Source: Hansfordia pulvinata
Lineage: Eukaryota > Ascomycota > Sordariomycetes > Xylariales
Direction: 5' to 3'
NCBI GenBank assembly: GCA_006538405.1
Contig: BJKQ01000001.1
Coordinates: 1,550,001 to 1,614,000, forward strand
Length of the DNA: 64,000 bases
The notes below the pieces were generated by a model. It made no database searches and was not told the origin of the DNA. It saw nothing but the letters and a program-made list of their open reading frames with translations. This document shows, piece by piece, positions 36,301 through 46,241 of the stretch. The position numbers were made by a program, and so were the translations under genes. Each line of letters begins with the position of its first letter. Position 1 is the first letter of the stretch.

Positions 36301-36915
36301 CCCAAGTACATTGGTCACCTGGACGTTCCGCCTAGATCGTGGGAGGATGCCCCCAAGGTGCAGAAGCTGCTGGAGCTTGTCAAGGAGTACCAGAAGAATG
36401 GAGACCGGGTTCTCATCTTCAGCCGTTTCGAGTTGGTCATCAACATCCTCCGCGAGACGTTTTCCTTTGCCGACATTCCGTACTGCCAGCTCACGGGCAT
36501 GTCGCAAACGGCGGACCGATATCCTGAGATCCAGCACTTCAATGAGAACAAGGACATTCCGGTCTTCCTTCTGACCACGGGGGCGGGAGGCACCGGACTC
36601 AACCTGACGGCGGCGAACAAGATCATCCTCTTTGACCAGTCGGACAACCCGCAGGATGACGTGCAGGCGTCGAACCGAGCGCACCGCATTGGGCAAACGC
36701 GCGATGTCGAGGTGATCCGCATCATCACCAAGGACACGGTGGAGGGGCTGGTGTACAACTCGTGTGTCAAGAAACTCATGTTGGCGGCGGTGATTGAGGG
36801 ACAGTTCCCAGTGGACGACGACAACGACGCATCGATCGAGGAGCAATGCAAGAAACTTATGCTCCTAGGGGACAAGGTGGAGCAAAGTCAGGCGATGGAG
36901 GTCGATGAGAAGTAG
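33326..36915 (+). CDS. fun30: Fun30-type SNF2 chromatin remodelling ATPase (one frame break)
   Basis: Single-exon gene of about 1196 residues, the usual Fun30/SMARCAD1 length. Fun30 proteins remodel nucleosomes in heterochromatin silencing and in long-range DNA end resection. The N-terminus has three copies of a TQPTQIL repeat (about residues 62-88), then a CUE-like helical segment (about 236-282) and disordered charged regions. The ATPase core has motif I DDMGLGKT (about 670), motif II DEGH (about 775), motif III SGTPVQNN, motif V TTGAGGTGLNL (about 1085) and motif VI NRAHRIGQTRD (about 1120). The frame shifts at the C4 run 36118-36121: upstream reads QLRKAAIHP in frame 1, while the conserved continuation (HFTDKVVEKM, all helicase C motifs) is in the other frame. 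One missing base explains it and no intron can. The start is the first ATG in frame. Confidence 0.93.
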
Positions 36916-37575
36916 GAATTCCGACTCGACGGGCAGGCTTGGATGGCATGCTGAAGCGGGTGGAAGCGGCGTGTGTACTTTAGATAAACGATAGAGTTGC
37001 TACATGGGTAGAAAGCCCGCGCGAAGGGGTGCATTTGGGTGTGCATAGGTGCGACGTTTTTATCGCGGCGAAGATACCCACTGGAGGATAGCAGTCACTG
37101 ATGAATGAGGGGAGTGGTTGTCGGGATTAGTTGAGCGATGCTACTTGTTACTTGGGAGCCTGTCACGTTCACTGGCGTCTGGCTTTTTTTACATACATAA
37201 AAGAGTTGGCATGATAATAGAAGAGCCGGTTCAATGCGGTTTTTTTTTTTGAGTTCATTCAGAAAAATGGCTTGACGCCCACTCGAGAGGGAAAGTACGG
37301 TTAGAGGAGTGGTGAGGCATCGCAGAGCACTGCACAGATGAACGGGAGTGAGTGGGAGTATGTAGGAGTGGGGCAGAGTGACGTCGGCAAGGGGCCATAC
37401 CCCACCAACGATTTTAATGGCCGCCGCCGATGCGCGGAGCAGGTCTTCTTCAAACTCGATGCTCAGTCTGCTTCCAACCTGTCACCAAGAGGCCATCTTC
37501 ATTCCAGCAGTATTCGGCTGCGATAACCCAAAAGAATTCTGATCAGAACCATCCAAAAGCTACGCGTCAAAGACC
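36916..37575. other. Intergenic region between FUN30 and aldo-keto reductase
   Basis: Tandem-gene spacer holding the FUN30 3' end and the AKR promoter. T10 lies near 37240. No coding sequence was seen. Confidence 0.6.
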
Positions 37576-38847
37576 ATGGCTTCCAAGACGTTCTCTCTGG
37601 CGAGCAAAGTCACGGTACGCACCAACCCCCTTCTCTTCCTCCTCATGCCGACTGGGCTGCAGGTGGTCTCCAGTTCTGCTCACCTCCCCCTCCGCTCCCC
37701 TTCGAAAAAAGGAACCGGAAGCTGACGCCAGACTGTGTTCTCCCCATCTTTTCACAGCTCAACAGCGGGCACGCGATGCCGCAGATCCAGCTGGGCTTGT
37801 ACTGCATGAGCGGGCGGGAGGCGGCGCGGTCGGTGGGGATGGCGCTGGAGGCCGGGTACCGGGGGTTCGACAGCGCGCAGATGTACGGCAACGAGGCGGA
37901 GGCGGGGCGGGCGCTGGGGGAGGGGATGGCGGAGCACGGGCTGGGGCGCGGGACGTCTTCTACACGAGCAAGCTGGCGTCCAACAGCGCGTCGCGGGACG
38001 AGGCCCGGGACGGGGTGCGCGATAGCCTCGAGGCCGTCGCCGCTCACCTCCCCGGCGGCAGCGGAGGCGACGGCAAGGCGTACATTGATCTGTTCCTCCT
38101 GCACAGCCCGTACGGCGGGCGCGAGGCCCGGCTGGCCAGCTGGAGGGCGCTCGAGGACGCCGTGCTGGATGGCGAGGTGCGCAGCATTGGCGTGAGCAAC
38201 TACGGTGTCAAGCATGTGAGTTCCCCCTCTCTGTCTCCTGCCTTGTTTTCCCTTCTCTACACTCTTCTCTCTCTCTCTCTTGGTTGGATACTCATCCCGC
38301 CCGCCCAACGCCAGATCGAGGAGCTCATGTCGTCGTCGCCCCGGATCCGGCCGGCGGTCAACCAGATCGAGGTGCACCCGTTCAACACGCAGGCGGCGAT
38401 CCGGGAGTGCTGCGCGGCGCACGGGATCCAGGTGGAGGCGTACGCGCCGCTGGCGCGGGCGACGCGGATGCAGCACAAGCGCCTCAAAGAGGTGGCGCGG
38501 CAGGTCGGCAGGACGCCGGCGCAGGTGCTGGTGCGGTGGTCGCTGCAGCACGGGATGGCGCCGCTGCCCAAGAGCGTGCGGCGCGAGAGGCTGGCGGAGA
38601 ACGCCGACGTCGGCGGGTTCGAGCTGGGCGAGGAGCAGATGCGGGTGCTCGACGGGCTGGACGAGGGGCTCGTCACGGACTGGTGAGTCTTTTTTTCTTT
38701 TTCCCTTTCTATTTTCTTTTTTTCTCTGGGTTTCTTCTTTCTCCTGCTGCCTCTGCCTTCTCTGGTTTGCTTGTTTTCTCTCTGCTGTTAAACCGGGGCG
38801 GCAATGCTAACGATGGGCTTGGTAGGGATCCGACAAACGCGCCGTGA
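37576..38847 (+). CDS. Aldo-keto reductase (one frame break)
   Basis: NADPH-dependent carbonyl reductase of the AKR superfamily. Exons 37576-37614, 37758-38215, 38315-38682 and 38826-38847 give about 295 residues, a normal length. Recognisable parts are the start of the barrel (MPQIQLGLY), GYRGFDSAQMYGNE carrying the catalytic Asp and Tyr, the catalytic Lys in FYTSKL, His in LFLLHSPYGG, then SIGVSNYG, NQIEVHPF and the cofactor-binding PLPKSVRRERLAEN. The final 22-nt exon adds DPTNAP. The frame changes between GLG and DVFYTSKL at 37943-37952, in a GGGGCGCGGG stretch, where one G is missing. All catalytic residues are otherwise present, so this looks like a functional gene with an indel. The physiological substrate is unknown. 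Confidence 0.9.
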
Positions 38848-39447
38848 GGTGGTTTGGGGAGAGTTGTGCGATAAGGCGGATCAGCTCAGTTGAGCGTGGC
38901 TCTATGCCGTGGGTGTATAGAAAAGAAGACAAGATGAGGGTTTGGCCACAGATGCACAATGACAGGTATGAAGCGTGTGTCAGGCACTCGATTTTACCTG
39001 TGTACATTTAGTTCATGTGTTTCTCAATCTCACCCACACGCAGGTGTCTGCACTGCGGGTAGGTATCTACCTCTCTCGTGAAAACCACCCCACGTTATGT
39101 CTAGACGTTGGTGGTGTCATCTCTCTGAAATTGGCATTGATACGCTGATGAGATCCCCCCCGAGATCAGACCCGGCCAGGCTTGACCACGCCTAATGCGC
39201 CCGCCAATGGCAGCCGAGCATCTTATCTCTGCCGCGCCGGCCACCGCGCAGAACAGAACGGGCATCTCCGCCGTTACGGTTACGGTTACGCCACGAACGA
39301 CCGTCATTTCACGTCACACGTCTCGTCTCGTCTCGTCTCGTCTACGAGTACAGTCCCGCAGTCTGGGCTCGACTTTGTGCTTATCGGGGCTCAACGTCAC
39401 ACGGCCTTGTCATTCATTGGCTTCGTCTTGTTCTGGCCTTGGCCCTG

Positions 39448-39450
<3 letters not shown>

Positions 39451-39486
<36 letters not shown>
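39451..39486 (+). repeat. (CTG)12 microsatellite
   Basis: Twelve pure CTG triplets in the promoter of the DUF3602 gene, about 95 bp upstream of its TATA box. Confidence 0.95.
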
Positions 39487-39487
<1 letters not shown>

Positions 39488-39580
39488 CGTGGCAGAGGTC
39501 CTTTCTGATCGGATCAGGTCGGACAGATCCCATCCCACCTCATCAGCCCCGATCAGCCCTCCATCGTACGGCGCCCGCCC

Positions 39581-39588
39581 TATAAATA
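39581..39588 (+). promoter_or_regulatory. TATA box (TATAAATA)
   Basis: TATAAATA in a GC-rich context, 267 bp before the DUF3602 ATG. Strong TATA boxes are typical of inducible fungal genes, so this fits a nutrient- or stress-regulated gene. The transcription start was not determined. Confidence 0.55.
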
Positions 39589-39854
39589 CCGGGGGAGGGG
39601 CCCGCCCGTGTCCGCGCGCACCACCGACCCACGACGATACCCTCACTTTACCGGCCGCCGCCAGAGAACGCGCCCTTACGCGCCCTTGCACACGTGCCCA
39701 CGGCTTCCACCCCGCTTTCGCAGTTGCAATCAGACCAGCGGCACTCGACTGACTGACCAACCACATCTCCCGCTCCATCCACTGATTTGCTGGCGACCTA
39801 GCACGGCACCTGCCTTGGTTATTAGGTACCCCCTCGACTTGATTGACCGCTACC

Positions 39855-40386
39855 ATGACCGCCCCCGAAGTATCCCACGGCCGCGGCGGCGCCGGCAACA
39901 TCAACCCCGACGACACGCAGTACGTCGACGGCGAGATTGTCCGCCAGGGCGACGAGGGCCCCCAGGGCGCCGGCCCCTACAGCGCCGGCCGCGGAGGTAA
40001 AAAAAAAAAAGAAACCCCCCCTCCCCCCCCAAAAAAACCCATCTCGCACGCACTGCCCGACGTCGCCGTCTCTTCCGCCGTCCGACCCTTTTCGTACCTA
40101 CTGACCTGCTCTGCCGCAACAAGGCAACGGCAACATCGGCGAGGCCGGCCAGGCCGCGGCCCCGCGCACCGACGAGGACTTCGTCCCCGACGCGGCCACG
40201 CGCCCGCCCCCGGACGAGGACTTCCACGTCGGCCGCGGCGGCGCCGCCAACGTCCACCTCTCCTCGGAGCACCAGAAGCAGCAGCAGCAGCAGCAGAATC
40301 AGGCGGCCAAGGACGGCGACGACAAGCCCATCACCGGCCTGGCCGACAAGCTCAAGAACAAGGTCATGGGTCTGCTGAAGAAGTAG
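39855..40386 (+). CDS. DUF3602 / Par32-like protein
   Basis: Two exons (39855-39996 and 40124-40386) give 134 residues. The intron has donor GTAAAA and an AAG acceptor after a CTGAC branch-site match. The protein shows the repeated Gly-rich motif of DUF3602 proteins three times: HGRGGAGNI at the N-terminus, GRGGNGNIG across the splice junction, and VGRGGAANVHL in the middle. Between them are Asp/Pro-rich linkers. The C-terminus has six glutamines and a predicted amphipathic end (ITGLADKLKNKVMGLLKK). In yeast, Par32 of this family is phosphorylated upon TORC1 inhibition and acts on ammonium transporters; applying that here is inference. The family is disordered and small. Its frame is intact. 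Confidence 0.9.
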
Positions 40387-41192
40387 CCGGGCACCCGGGC
40401 TCAGGGTTCTCGGCAGAGGAGACGGGGCGAGCTTTTTTTTGTTTTTGTTTTCTCTCTTTTCTTGTCTCTTTTCTTCTTTCTCTTCACAGCTTGTGTACGC
40501 CACGGCTCCAGCTGCATCTACATATCTACCTACCCACCTACCTACCTTACTTAACCCACATCACGCTCCCAATTGATACCCGATTCTATGCATCTCCATA
40601 TTCCAGCTCTCATCCTCGGTATCTATTCAGGTCCGAGCCAGCAAGCTCGCGACTTGGTAATCGCCACCAACATGCTCGGGTCACGTCAGCAAGGAAGGAG
40701 ACTGGCGGGAGTTGTTCAAGGTGATCAAGAAAGAAAGAAGAAAAAAAATCGACTTGTGTCATTCGATCGTTCATCGGTGCCCACACAGAATCGGAAATTG
40801 CGACGAAATGCGCCTGACCAGGATCCTTCGTAGGTGCCAGTGCGCCGCAGTGATGTGGTGCAGACCCATCTCGCAAGGAAACCGTGCCTATCTGCGTACC
40901 GCTTCAGAGTGCGCCAGATCCCACGTCCACAATTCCGTGCTTGAAGACGGAGGAGAAGAGCAGAGAAGAAAAAAGGGGCGAAAGAAGAGAAGAAGAAGAA
41001 GAAGAAGAAGAAGAAAGACCACTATATACAAGAACAGAACCAACGTCCACGTCGCAATTCCCACAGGAATGGCACCACAGGGCAGCACCCACGAGAGAAA
41101 AAGAACAACAGGAGTGCACCGTGCCCGTCTCACTTTTGGAAAGCACCCACACTCTCGGGCTGGCCGAGCGCAGACCTATCCCTCATTTGATC
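40387..41192. other. Convergent 3' intergenic region with purine-rich tracts
   Basis: Between the DUF3602 and LPMO stop codons. It holds TACCTACC-type runs near 40525-40550 and a (GAA)n/(AGA)n tract around 40986-41015. No gene was seen. Confidence 0.6.
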
Positions 41193-42914
41193 TCAAGCTA
41201 CTACCCGTTCGCCGCTGCGTCGAGCCTTGCTGCCACGCCTCCTCAGCTTTTTGGCCCCCTCGCAAGTGGGCTTCAGGGCAGCCGGCGACGGCGACGGGGG
41301 CGGCGACGCCTCGGCCGCCTCGACCTTCTTGTCCTGCCCTTCTTTCGGGGTGGATGGCGAGGCGGTGGGGAACGTCGTCGGTGCCGGCGCCCCTGTGCCT
41401 GTGCCCGTCATGGGCTTGGATCCGGTGGCGGCGGCGGCGGCGGGCGTCCCCGTCCCCGTCCCCGTCGTCGTCGTCGTCGTCGCGTACTCTGCCGTGGCGG
41501 CCGGGGTCCCAGTCTTCGCCGTCGCCGCCTCCTCCTCCTCCTCCTTCTTCTTCTCCCCATCGCCATCACCTGTCGCGGGAACCTCCGCAGCCGCCGCCGC
41601 CGCCCCCTCCCCAGCCGCCGCCGCCGCCGCCACGACGCCCGCGTTCTTCGCCGGTGGCAGGCTCTCCGGGGCGGGCCAGTCGGCGTCGACCAGCCTGAAC
41701 GGGGGCGGGCCGCGGTGCTCCCCCCCGTCCTCCTGGCAGCGCCGGTTGAGGTCGCGGCACTTGGCCTCCCAGACCCTGCAGTTGCGCCCGCCCGTGCCGG
41801 CGGTCTGGGCCCCCCAGCAGGCCTCGTTCTGGCGCCAGCAGTCGGCCCCCGCCGCCCAGCAGCCCGCCGCGTCCGAGTAAGGGGGCACCTCGGCGGCGCA
41901 CCAGTTGGCGTTCTTGATCAGGCACCTGCTCGACCCGGGGGGCATGGGCCCGGGCACGCCGCCGTTGGCGGCGACGTCGTCCGCCTGCCGGTAGATCTTT
42001 CCCGCACCCCCCTTACCAGCGGTGGCAGGAGGCGGTGGTGGTGGTGCCCAGGCCTCGGGGCCCGGCTGCGGGTAAGGCGTCTTGACGCCGCCGGGGGCGA
42101 ACTCCTCCTCGGAGTAGACGTTGTACGTCATGGAGCGGTCCGAGGCGCCGACGTAGCCGGGGATGCTCACGGCGCGGTCGGCGGGGACGCGGAGCAGGCT
42201 GGTGGGCGCCACGGCGCTCTCGACGTACACCTGCGCGCAGCCCGTGTACACCTGGGGCCGGCCGGTCGAGTGCAGCGCGACGGCCTCGGGGCGGAACAGG
42301 TAAGGCCCCGCCGGCAGACCGGGGGGGATCTCGACGGACAGGAACCCCCCGTCGTCCATGATCTTCTCCGTGGCCCACTTGTCGGCCTCGGCGTCGTACC
42401 CCTCGGACCAGAGCTTGAACCACGCCCTGCTCTCGGACGCCTTGCCCCATCCTCCTCCTCCTCCTCCCTTCTCTCCGCCTCCCTTCCCCCTTCCATCGTC
42501 CTCGCTCGCGTCTTCCGGCAGCGGCACCAGCCGCCGCGCGTACACGGCCGCGGGCCCGACGTGCGAGGGGTCGATGAACCCGCCCCCCTCGGCCGAGGGC
42601 GTCTTGCGGAACTCGAACGTCAGCTTGCCGCCCGCGGGAGCCGGGCACGTGAAGACGGGAGACGAAGAAGGGGAGTCGGAGTCGGACTCGGCCCCGCCGC
42701 CGACGCCGCAGGCCATCGAGGCCGAGGCCAGGTCGGTGACGGGGAAGGAGGCGTGGGCCAGGTCGCGCGAGTTGCGGATGCAGGTGCCGTCGCCCTGCTT
42801 GCGGCCGTCGACGTACAGCGTCGTGAAGACGGTGTGGGCGCCGGCCAGCCGCGCGAGGGCGGCGAGGGCGGCGAGGGCGACGAGGGCGAGGGCCGGGGGT
42901 GATGGGGTGCGCAT
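41193..42914 (-). CDS. Secreted AA9 lytic polysaccharide monooxygenase with Cys-rich C-terminal module
   Basis: Single-exon ORF of 573 residues. A signal peptide (residues 1-26, Ala/Leu-rich) is followed directly by His27, the N-terminal copper ligand required in LPMOs (AHTVFTTLYVDG). The second ligand is the His in VALHSTGRPQ, and the axial Tyr is in PQVYTGC, matching the AA9 QxYxxC motif. AA9 enzymes cleave cellulose or hemicellulose oxidatively outside the cell. After the catalytic domain (to about residue 250) come a YVGASD-type proline linker, a Cys-rich block of roughly 65 residues (NANWCAAE, AAGCWAAGADCW, NEACW, KCRDLNRRC) and a long Ala/Thr/Glu low-complexity tail ending in basic residues. 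A Gly-rich insert sits inside the catalytic domain near residue 135. The total length is about twice that of a single-domain AA9. Confidence 0.9.
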   Translation of the reverse strand: MRTPSPPALALVALAALAALARLAGAHTVFTTLYVDGRKQGDGTCIRNSRDLAHASFPVTDLASASMACGVGGGAESDSDSPSSSPVFTCPAPAGGKLTFEFRKTPSAEGGGFIDPSHVGPAAVYARRLVPLPEDASEDDGRGKGGGEKGGGGGGWGKASESRAWFKLWSEGYDAEADKWATEKIMDDGGFLSVEIPPGLPAGPYLFRPEAVALHSTGRPQVYTGCAQVYVESAVAPTSLLRVPADRAVSIPGYVGASDRSMTYNVYSEEEFAPGGVKTPYPQPGPEAWAPPPPPPATAGKGGAGKIYRQADDVAANGGVPGPMPPGSSRCLIKNANWCAAEVPPYSDAAGCWAAGADCWRQNEACWGAQTAGTGGRNCRVWEAKCRDLNRRCQEDGGEHRGPPPFRLVDADWPAPESLPPAKNAGVVAAAAAAGEGAAAAAAEVPATGDGDGEKKKEEEEEAATAKTGTPAATAEYATTTTTTGTGTGTPAAAAATGSKPMTGTGTGAPAPTTFPTASPSTPKEGQDKKVEAAEASPPPSPSPAALKPTCEGAKKLRRRGSKARRSGERVVA

Positions 42915-44760
42915 GGTTTCTCTCTCTCTTGTTTCTTTCTTTCTTCCTCCTCTGGGTGTTTGTATGTATGCATGTATGGGGAGCTGAGTTTTGAGTGCTC
43001 TGGCCCCTGGACTCTGGTTTCTAGATCAGGGTTGTGGAAGGTGATTGCTGTGTAAAGAATGTGTATGGGAGAGAGTTGGACGCTGGGAGGAGGAGGAGGC
43101 CAACCCCTTCTCGCAGCCAGGAGGGATAGGGTGAATGAGCGTTGGGATACAAAATGAATGGACGAGCGCGTTGCGCCTCGGGGCCGAGAAACGAAACACG
43201 GGGGCGCGCAGAGAGCGGCCGCGATCAGAGGCCGGCGGCTAATGAGGGGTCGTTGTCGAGAAGAGACCGGCCACGAATCGAGCCCCTGGACTCGGGGGCT
43301 CTATTCGAGTCTTATAGGGATGGCAGTAGAGGGGCCACGTCAAGTTGCTTGCCCCATTCGCCGCCCTCCTCCCCAAGTACAACCCAGCTTCACCTTCCAG
43401 CATCACTCACGGGAGCCCCCCCACCCCCAGGCCAATATATCGAGATGGTCCTTCGCCAGCAGCCAAGCCCGCCCGCTGCAGCTCCGTCGCGGAGGAGCCC
43501 TTCGGCCCCGCAATCTCGAGCTCTGCCGCGCTGTGCTGTGCTGTGCTGTGGTGGATGGTATACAGCCTTGCTTCGTCTACGCGGAGCCCAGAGAGGCGAT
43601 GCGGGCCGGTCTCTGGTGGGATGCGAGGAGAAAAATCGAATAGAGTACGAAGAGAAGAAAAAAGTTCCTTAGGTCATCGCTGCCTCGCCGATCCAGCCTC
43701 CTCTCGCGGTCCTGCAATCTCGTTTCACTCAAAAGCGCAAGGTTCTCTGCTATCTGCTGTCCCCCTTCTTTCTTCTGTTCTCTTCCGCCCTTTCCCTTCT
43801 ATCCGCCCCTTCTTGCCAAGATTTAGAAAAAAACCAAAATCAAGGCAGTCGGACGCCTGAGGCTCGCTCGGCGCCAGGAACAGGCAAAGCGGGATCACTC
43901 ACTCCCACGAAAGCGCCGCCTTCGGTGCGAACCAGAACCACCCCTAACCCAAGGAGAGCTAGGGCAGGGGACGGGCGGCGGCTAACAGCAAACCCACCAG
44001 AGTTATCACAGTATTACAGGCGCCCGGCAAGATGTCCGCGGGATTCGGGGGCTGGGCGATAGCGGCCGGCTTTACAATATACACGCGACGCCCAGACGCG
44101 CTCCGCCAAGAGCTGCGGAGCTGCCCATCGCTGAGGGGGGGGAGAAGGGGGGGGGTGGGGGGAGGAAAGGAAGACAGCTGAAGATGTATCGCGTTGTGTT
44201 GTATTGTGTCCACGTCGCCGCTGCGGATAATACAAAGTCCCCGGTGGCGTTGCTTTCTTTTTCTTTCTTTCTTTCTTTCTCTCTTTCTTTCTTTCTAAGG
44301 AAATGGCTCATGGATGAGAAGTTCGTTCCTCGGAGACGAAAGGGACATGCGCTCTCAGGATCCGACGCGCCCCGTCAACCCCTCTCCCTTGATCGACTGG
44401 ATTGGGATGTGAAGAATGAGCGAGACAATTCGGCTGGAGACAGCGTCTTTTAATCAGACTCTGCCAACAATGACTCGTGGCAGCTACATACCTACTTAGC
44501 TACCAATGCCATGGCGAGGGTCGACCGGGCGACAGTCGCTGCCCGAGAGCCCCTGTACTCTGTCACCAGTGGCCCTCGCTTTCGCACCAAAAATCGCCCA
44601 TCACGAGTGGTTCCTCGGGACCGGGTTATCGGGTCCTCTATATTCTAGGACACTCCTAACTGTTGAATCCTTGGACTTGAGGGACCACGAGACAGAGTAA
44701 GACCGGGGCGAAGTACAAGACGTCAGCACGCGCTTCCAGCTGCGCATGCTTGCACACGCT

Positions 44761-44783
44761 CCCCCCCCCCCCCCCCCCCCCCC
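44761..44783. repeat. Poly-C (C23)
   Basis: Uninterrupted run of 23 C in non-coding DNA. Confidence 0.95.
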
Positions 44784-45256
44784 TCCCTTTCAGGAGCCGG
44801 TCAATACGTCGCTGTAGTCGTACGCACGCACACACATCCTCAACGACGCACGGATGGTGGCACAAGGAGCGCCGTCTACTCCCGACGTCTTATTTTGCTT
44901 GACCTTTGCTGTGTGCGACGGAGAGGTGGAGGAGTGAGAGTCGCCGTCAACCCTTGTTTCCACCCAAGGCGGGTTTGTCGGTGACGGGTACAACGAGGGG
45001 GCAGACCGGGATAAGAGGGGTTTTAGATACTGCCGGCCAGCTCTAAGGTGTACACCTTCCAAGCTTCTTCCCGGGCAGAGAAGCACATTGGTCAGGTTAT
45101 GTACACAAAAGACGCCAGCCGGTGCTTTTCGGCCGGCGGGACGGTCAAAGACCAAGATGCTGGCACTACTAAGGTCCACGTCAGGCCAACCACCCGCAGT
45201 GGGGTTTTAGTTTGCGACGAAAGCGTACTGTCTCGTAATGTATAGTTTCTCTGCGG

Positions 45257-45258
<2 letters not shown>

Positions 45259-45299
<41 letters not shown>
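45259..45299. repeat. (AC)20 dinucleotide repeat
   Basis: 41 bp of alternating AC immediately before the GC-rich open stretch at 45312. Confidence 0.95.
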
Positions 45300-45301
<2 letters not shown>

Positions 45302-45311
45302 CAAGCCGCAC

Positions 45312-45719
45312 ATGGCTCGCCTGCTACAACATCCTCGCCAGCGCGCTCGGCGCGGCGACGCCGCTGCTCGATGTCGTGACCGCCACCGCCCGCCCCGAAA
45401 GCACCCAGGAGAGACCTCGCTCGTCGTGGAGAGGGAGAACCGAAGCCGCCTGCCGGCAGGGGCGGCAGGGCCGATCAGGCAAGCGGGGCCTGAAGAGCCC
45501 GGTCTGATACCTCGGGGCGCCGCCGGTGGAGCTGCGCGGGTCGCGGCCGTTGGGGTCGGGTGGCCCGTGTGCCCGTCGCGGCGCGTCACGCCGGCGGACC
45601 CGCCCCGCCCCGCCGACGTCCGGCAGACGGGCCGCCCGTTCAGCGCCCGGTTCGTGCCGTTCGGCAGCGCCAAGCTGCACATGGCTCACCTGGTCGAGGT
45701 GGATCTCTCGTGGTAGGAG
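45312..45719 (+). other. GC-rich open stretch, possible gene remnant
   Basis: An ATG-started ORF of 134 codons ends in FSARFVPFGSAKLHMAHLVEVDLSW. The composition is abruptly more GC-rich than the flanks. In the first 100 bp a different frame (LACYNILASALGAATPLLDVV) looks more protein-like, so the segment could be a degraded or frame-broken gene fragment. No family is recognised. Confidence 0.2.
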
Positions 45720-46223
45720 GAAGGTCGGGGAGGGGACCGAGGAACAGAACGTGGACGGGTGCTTGAGCAGTTGTGGGAGTGCTGCCCAAGCTGGCCTTGA
45801 GTTTTGGATGATAACCCGCCTTTCATAGCCGCCGTTGGTGGTTTTTCTAGGTTCCCAGACGTATTGCAGACTTGATATAGCGAGCGCGGAAGCGCACCAG
45901 CGCCGTCTCGGCTCGTTCTTAGCGATCGGCACATTGCTCACTCGAAATATTCTCAGGGTTGGTGGCTGTTGAGGGCCGGGCCACGGCGTCGCGGGGTATG
46001 CCGCCAGGAAAGACCACCAAAGAAGCCATGTGTCCATTGCGAGGCGTCATCGCTCAGCGAGTTCTCGTCATCCCCTCGACTGATAGCTCTCCTGGTGAAG
46101 CGTAATGGGCCAGGATGAAGGAAAGATGAGCACAAAATGGCCTGGGCGTTACGCGTGCCGTGCTCGATGGATCTGGATATGCGAAGATCGGCAGGCGAGG
46201 CGTTGGAGTAATAAGTTGACGAA

Positions 46224-46241
46224 GGGGGGGGGGGGGGGGGG
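46224..46241. repeat. Poly-G (G18)
   Basis: Uninterrupted run of 18 G in non-coding DNA. Confidence 0.95.

Larger units (their letters stand above)
38848..39854. other. Upstream region of the DUF3602 gene
   Basis: Contains one TACGAGTAC (39343-39351) preceded by a short (TCTCG)n run, (CTG)12 at 39451-39486 and a TATA box at 39581. No ORF of coding character was found. Confidence 0.6.

Noticed and set aside
40884..42902. 672-codon plus-strand ORF
   Set aside because: Exactly antisense to the AA9 LPMO gene, which has a signal peptide and copper ligands. The plus frame is a GC-rich shadow of Arg/Gly/Ala low complexity.
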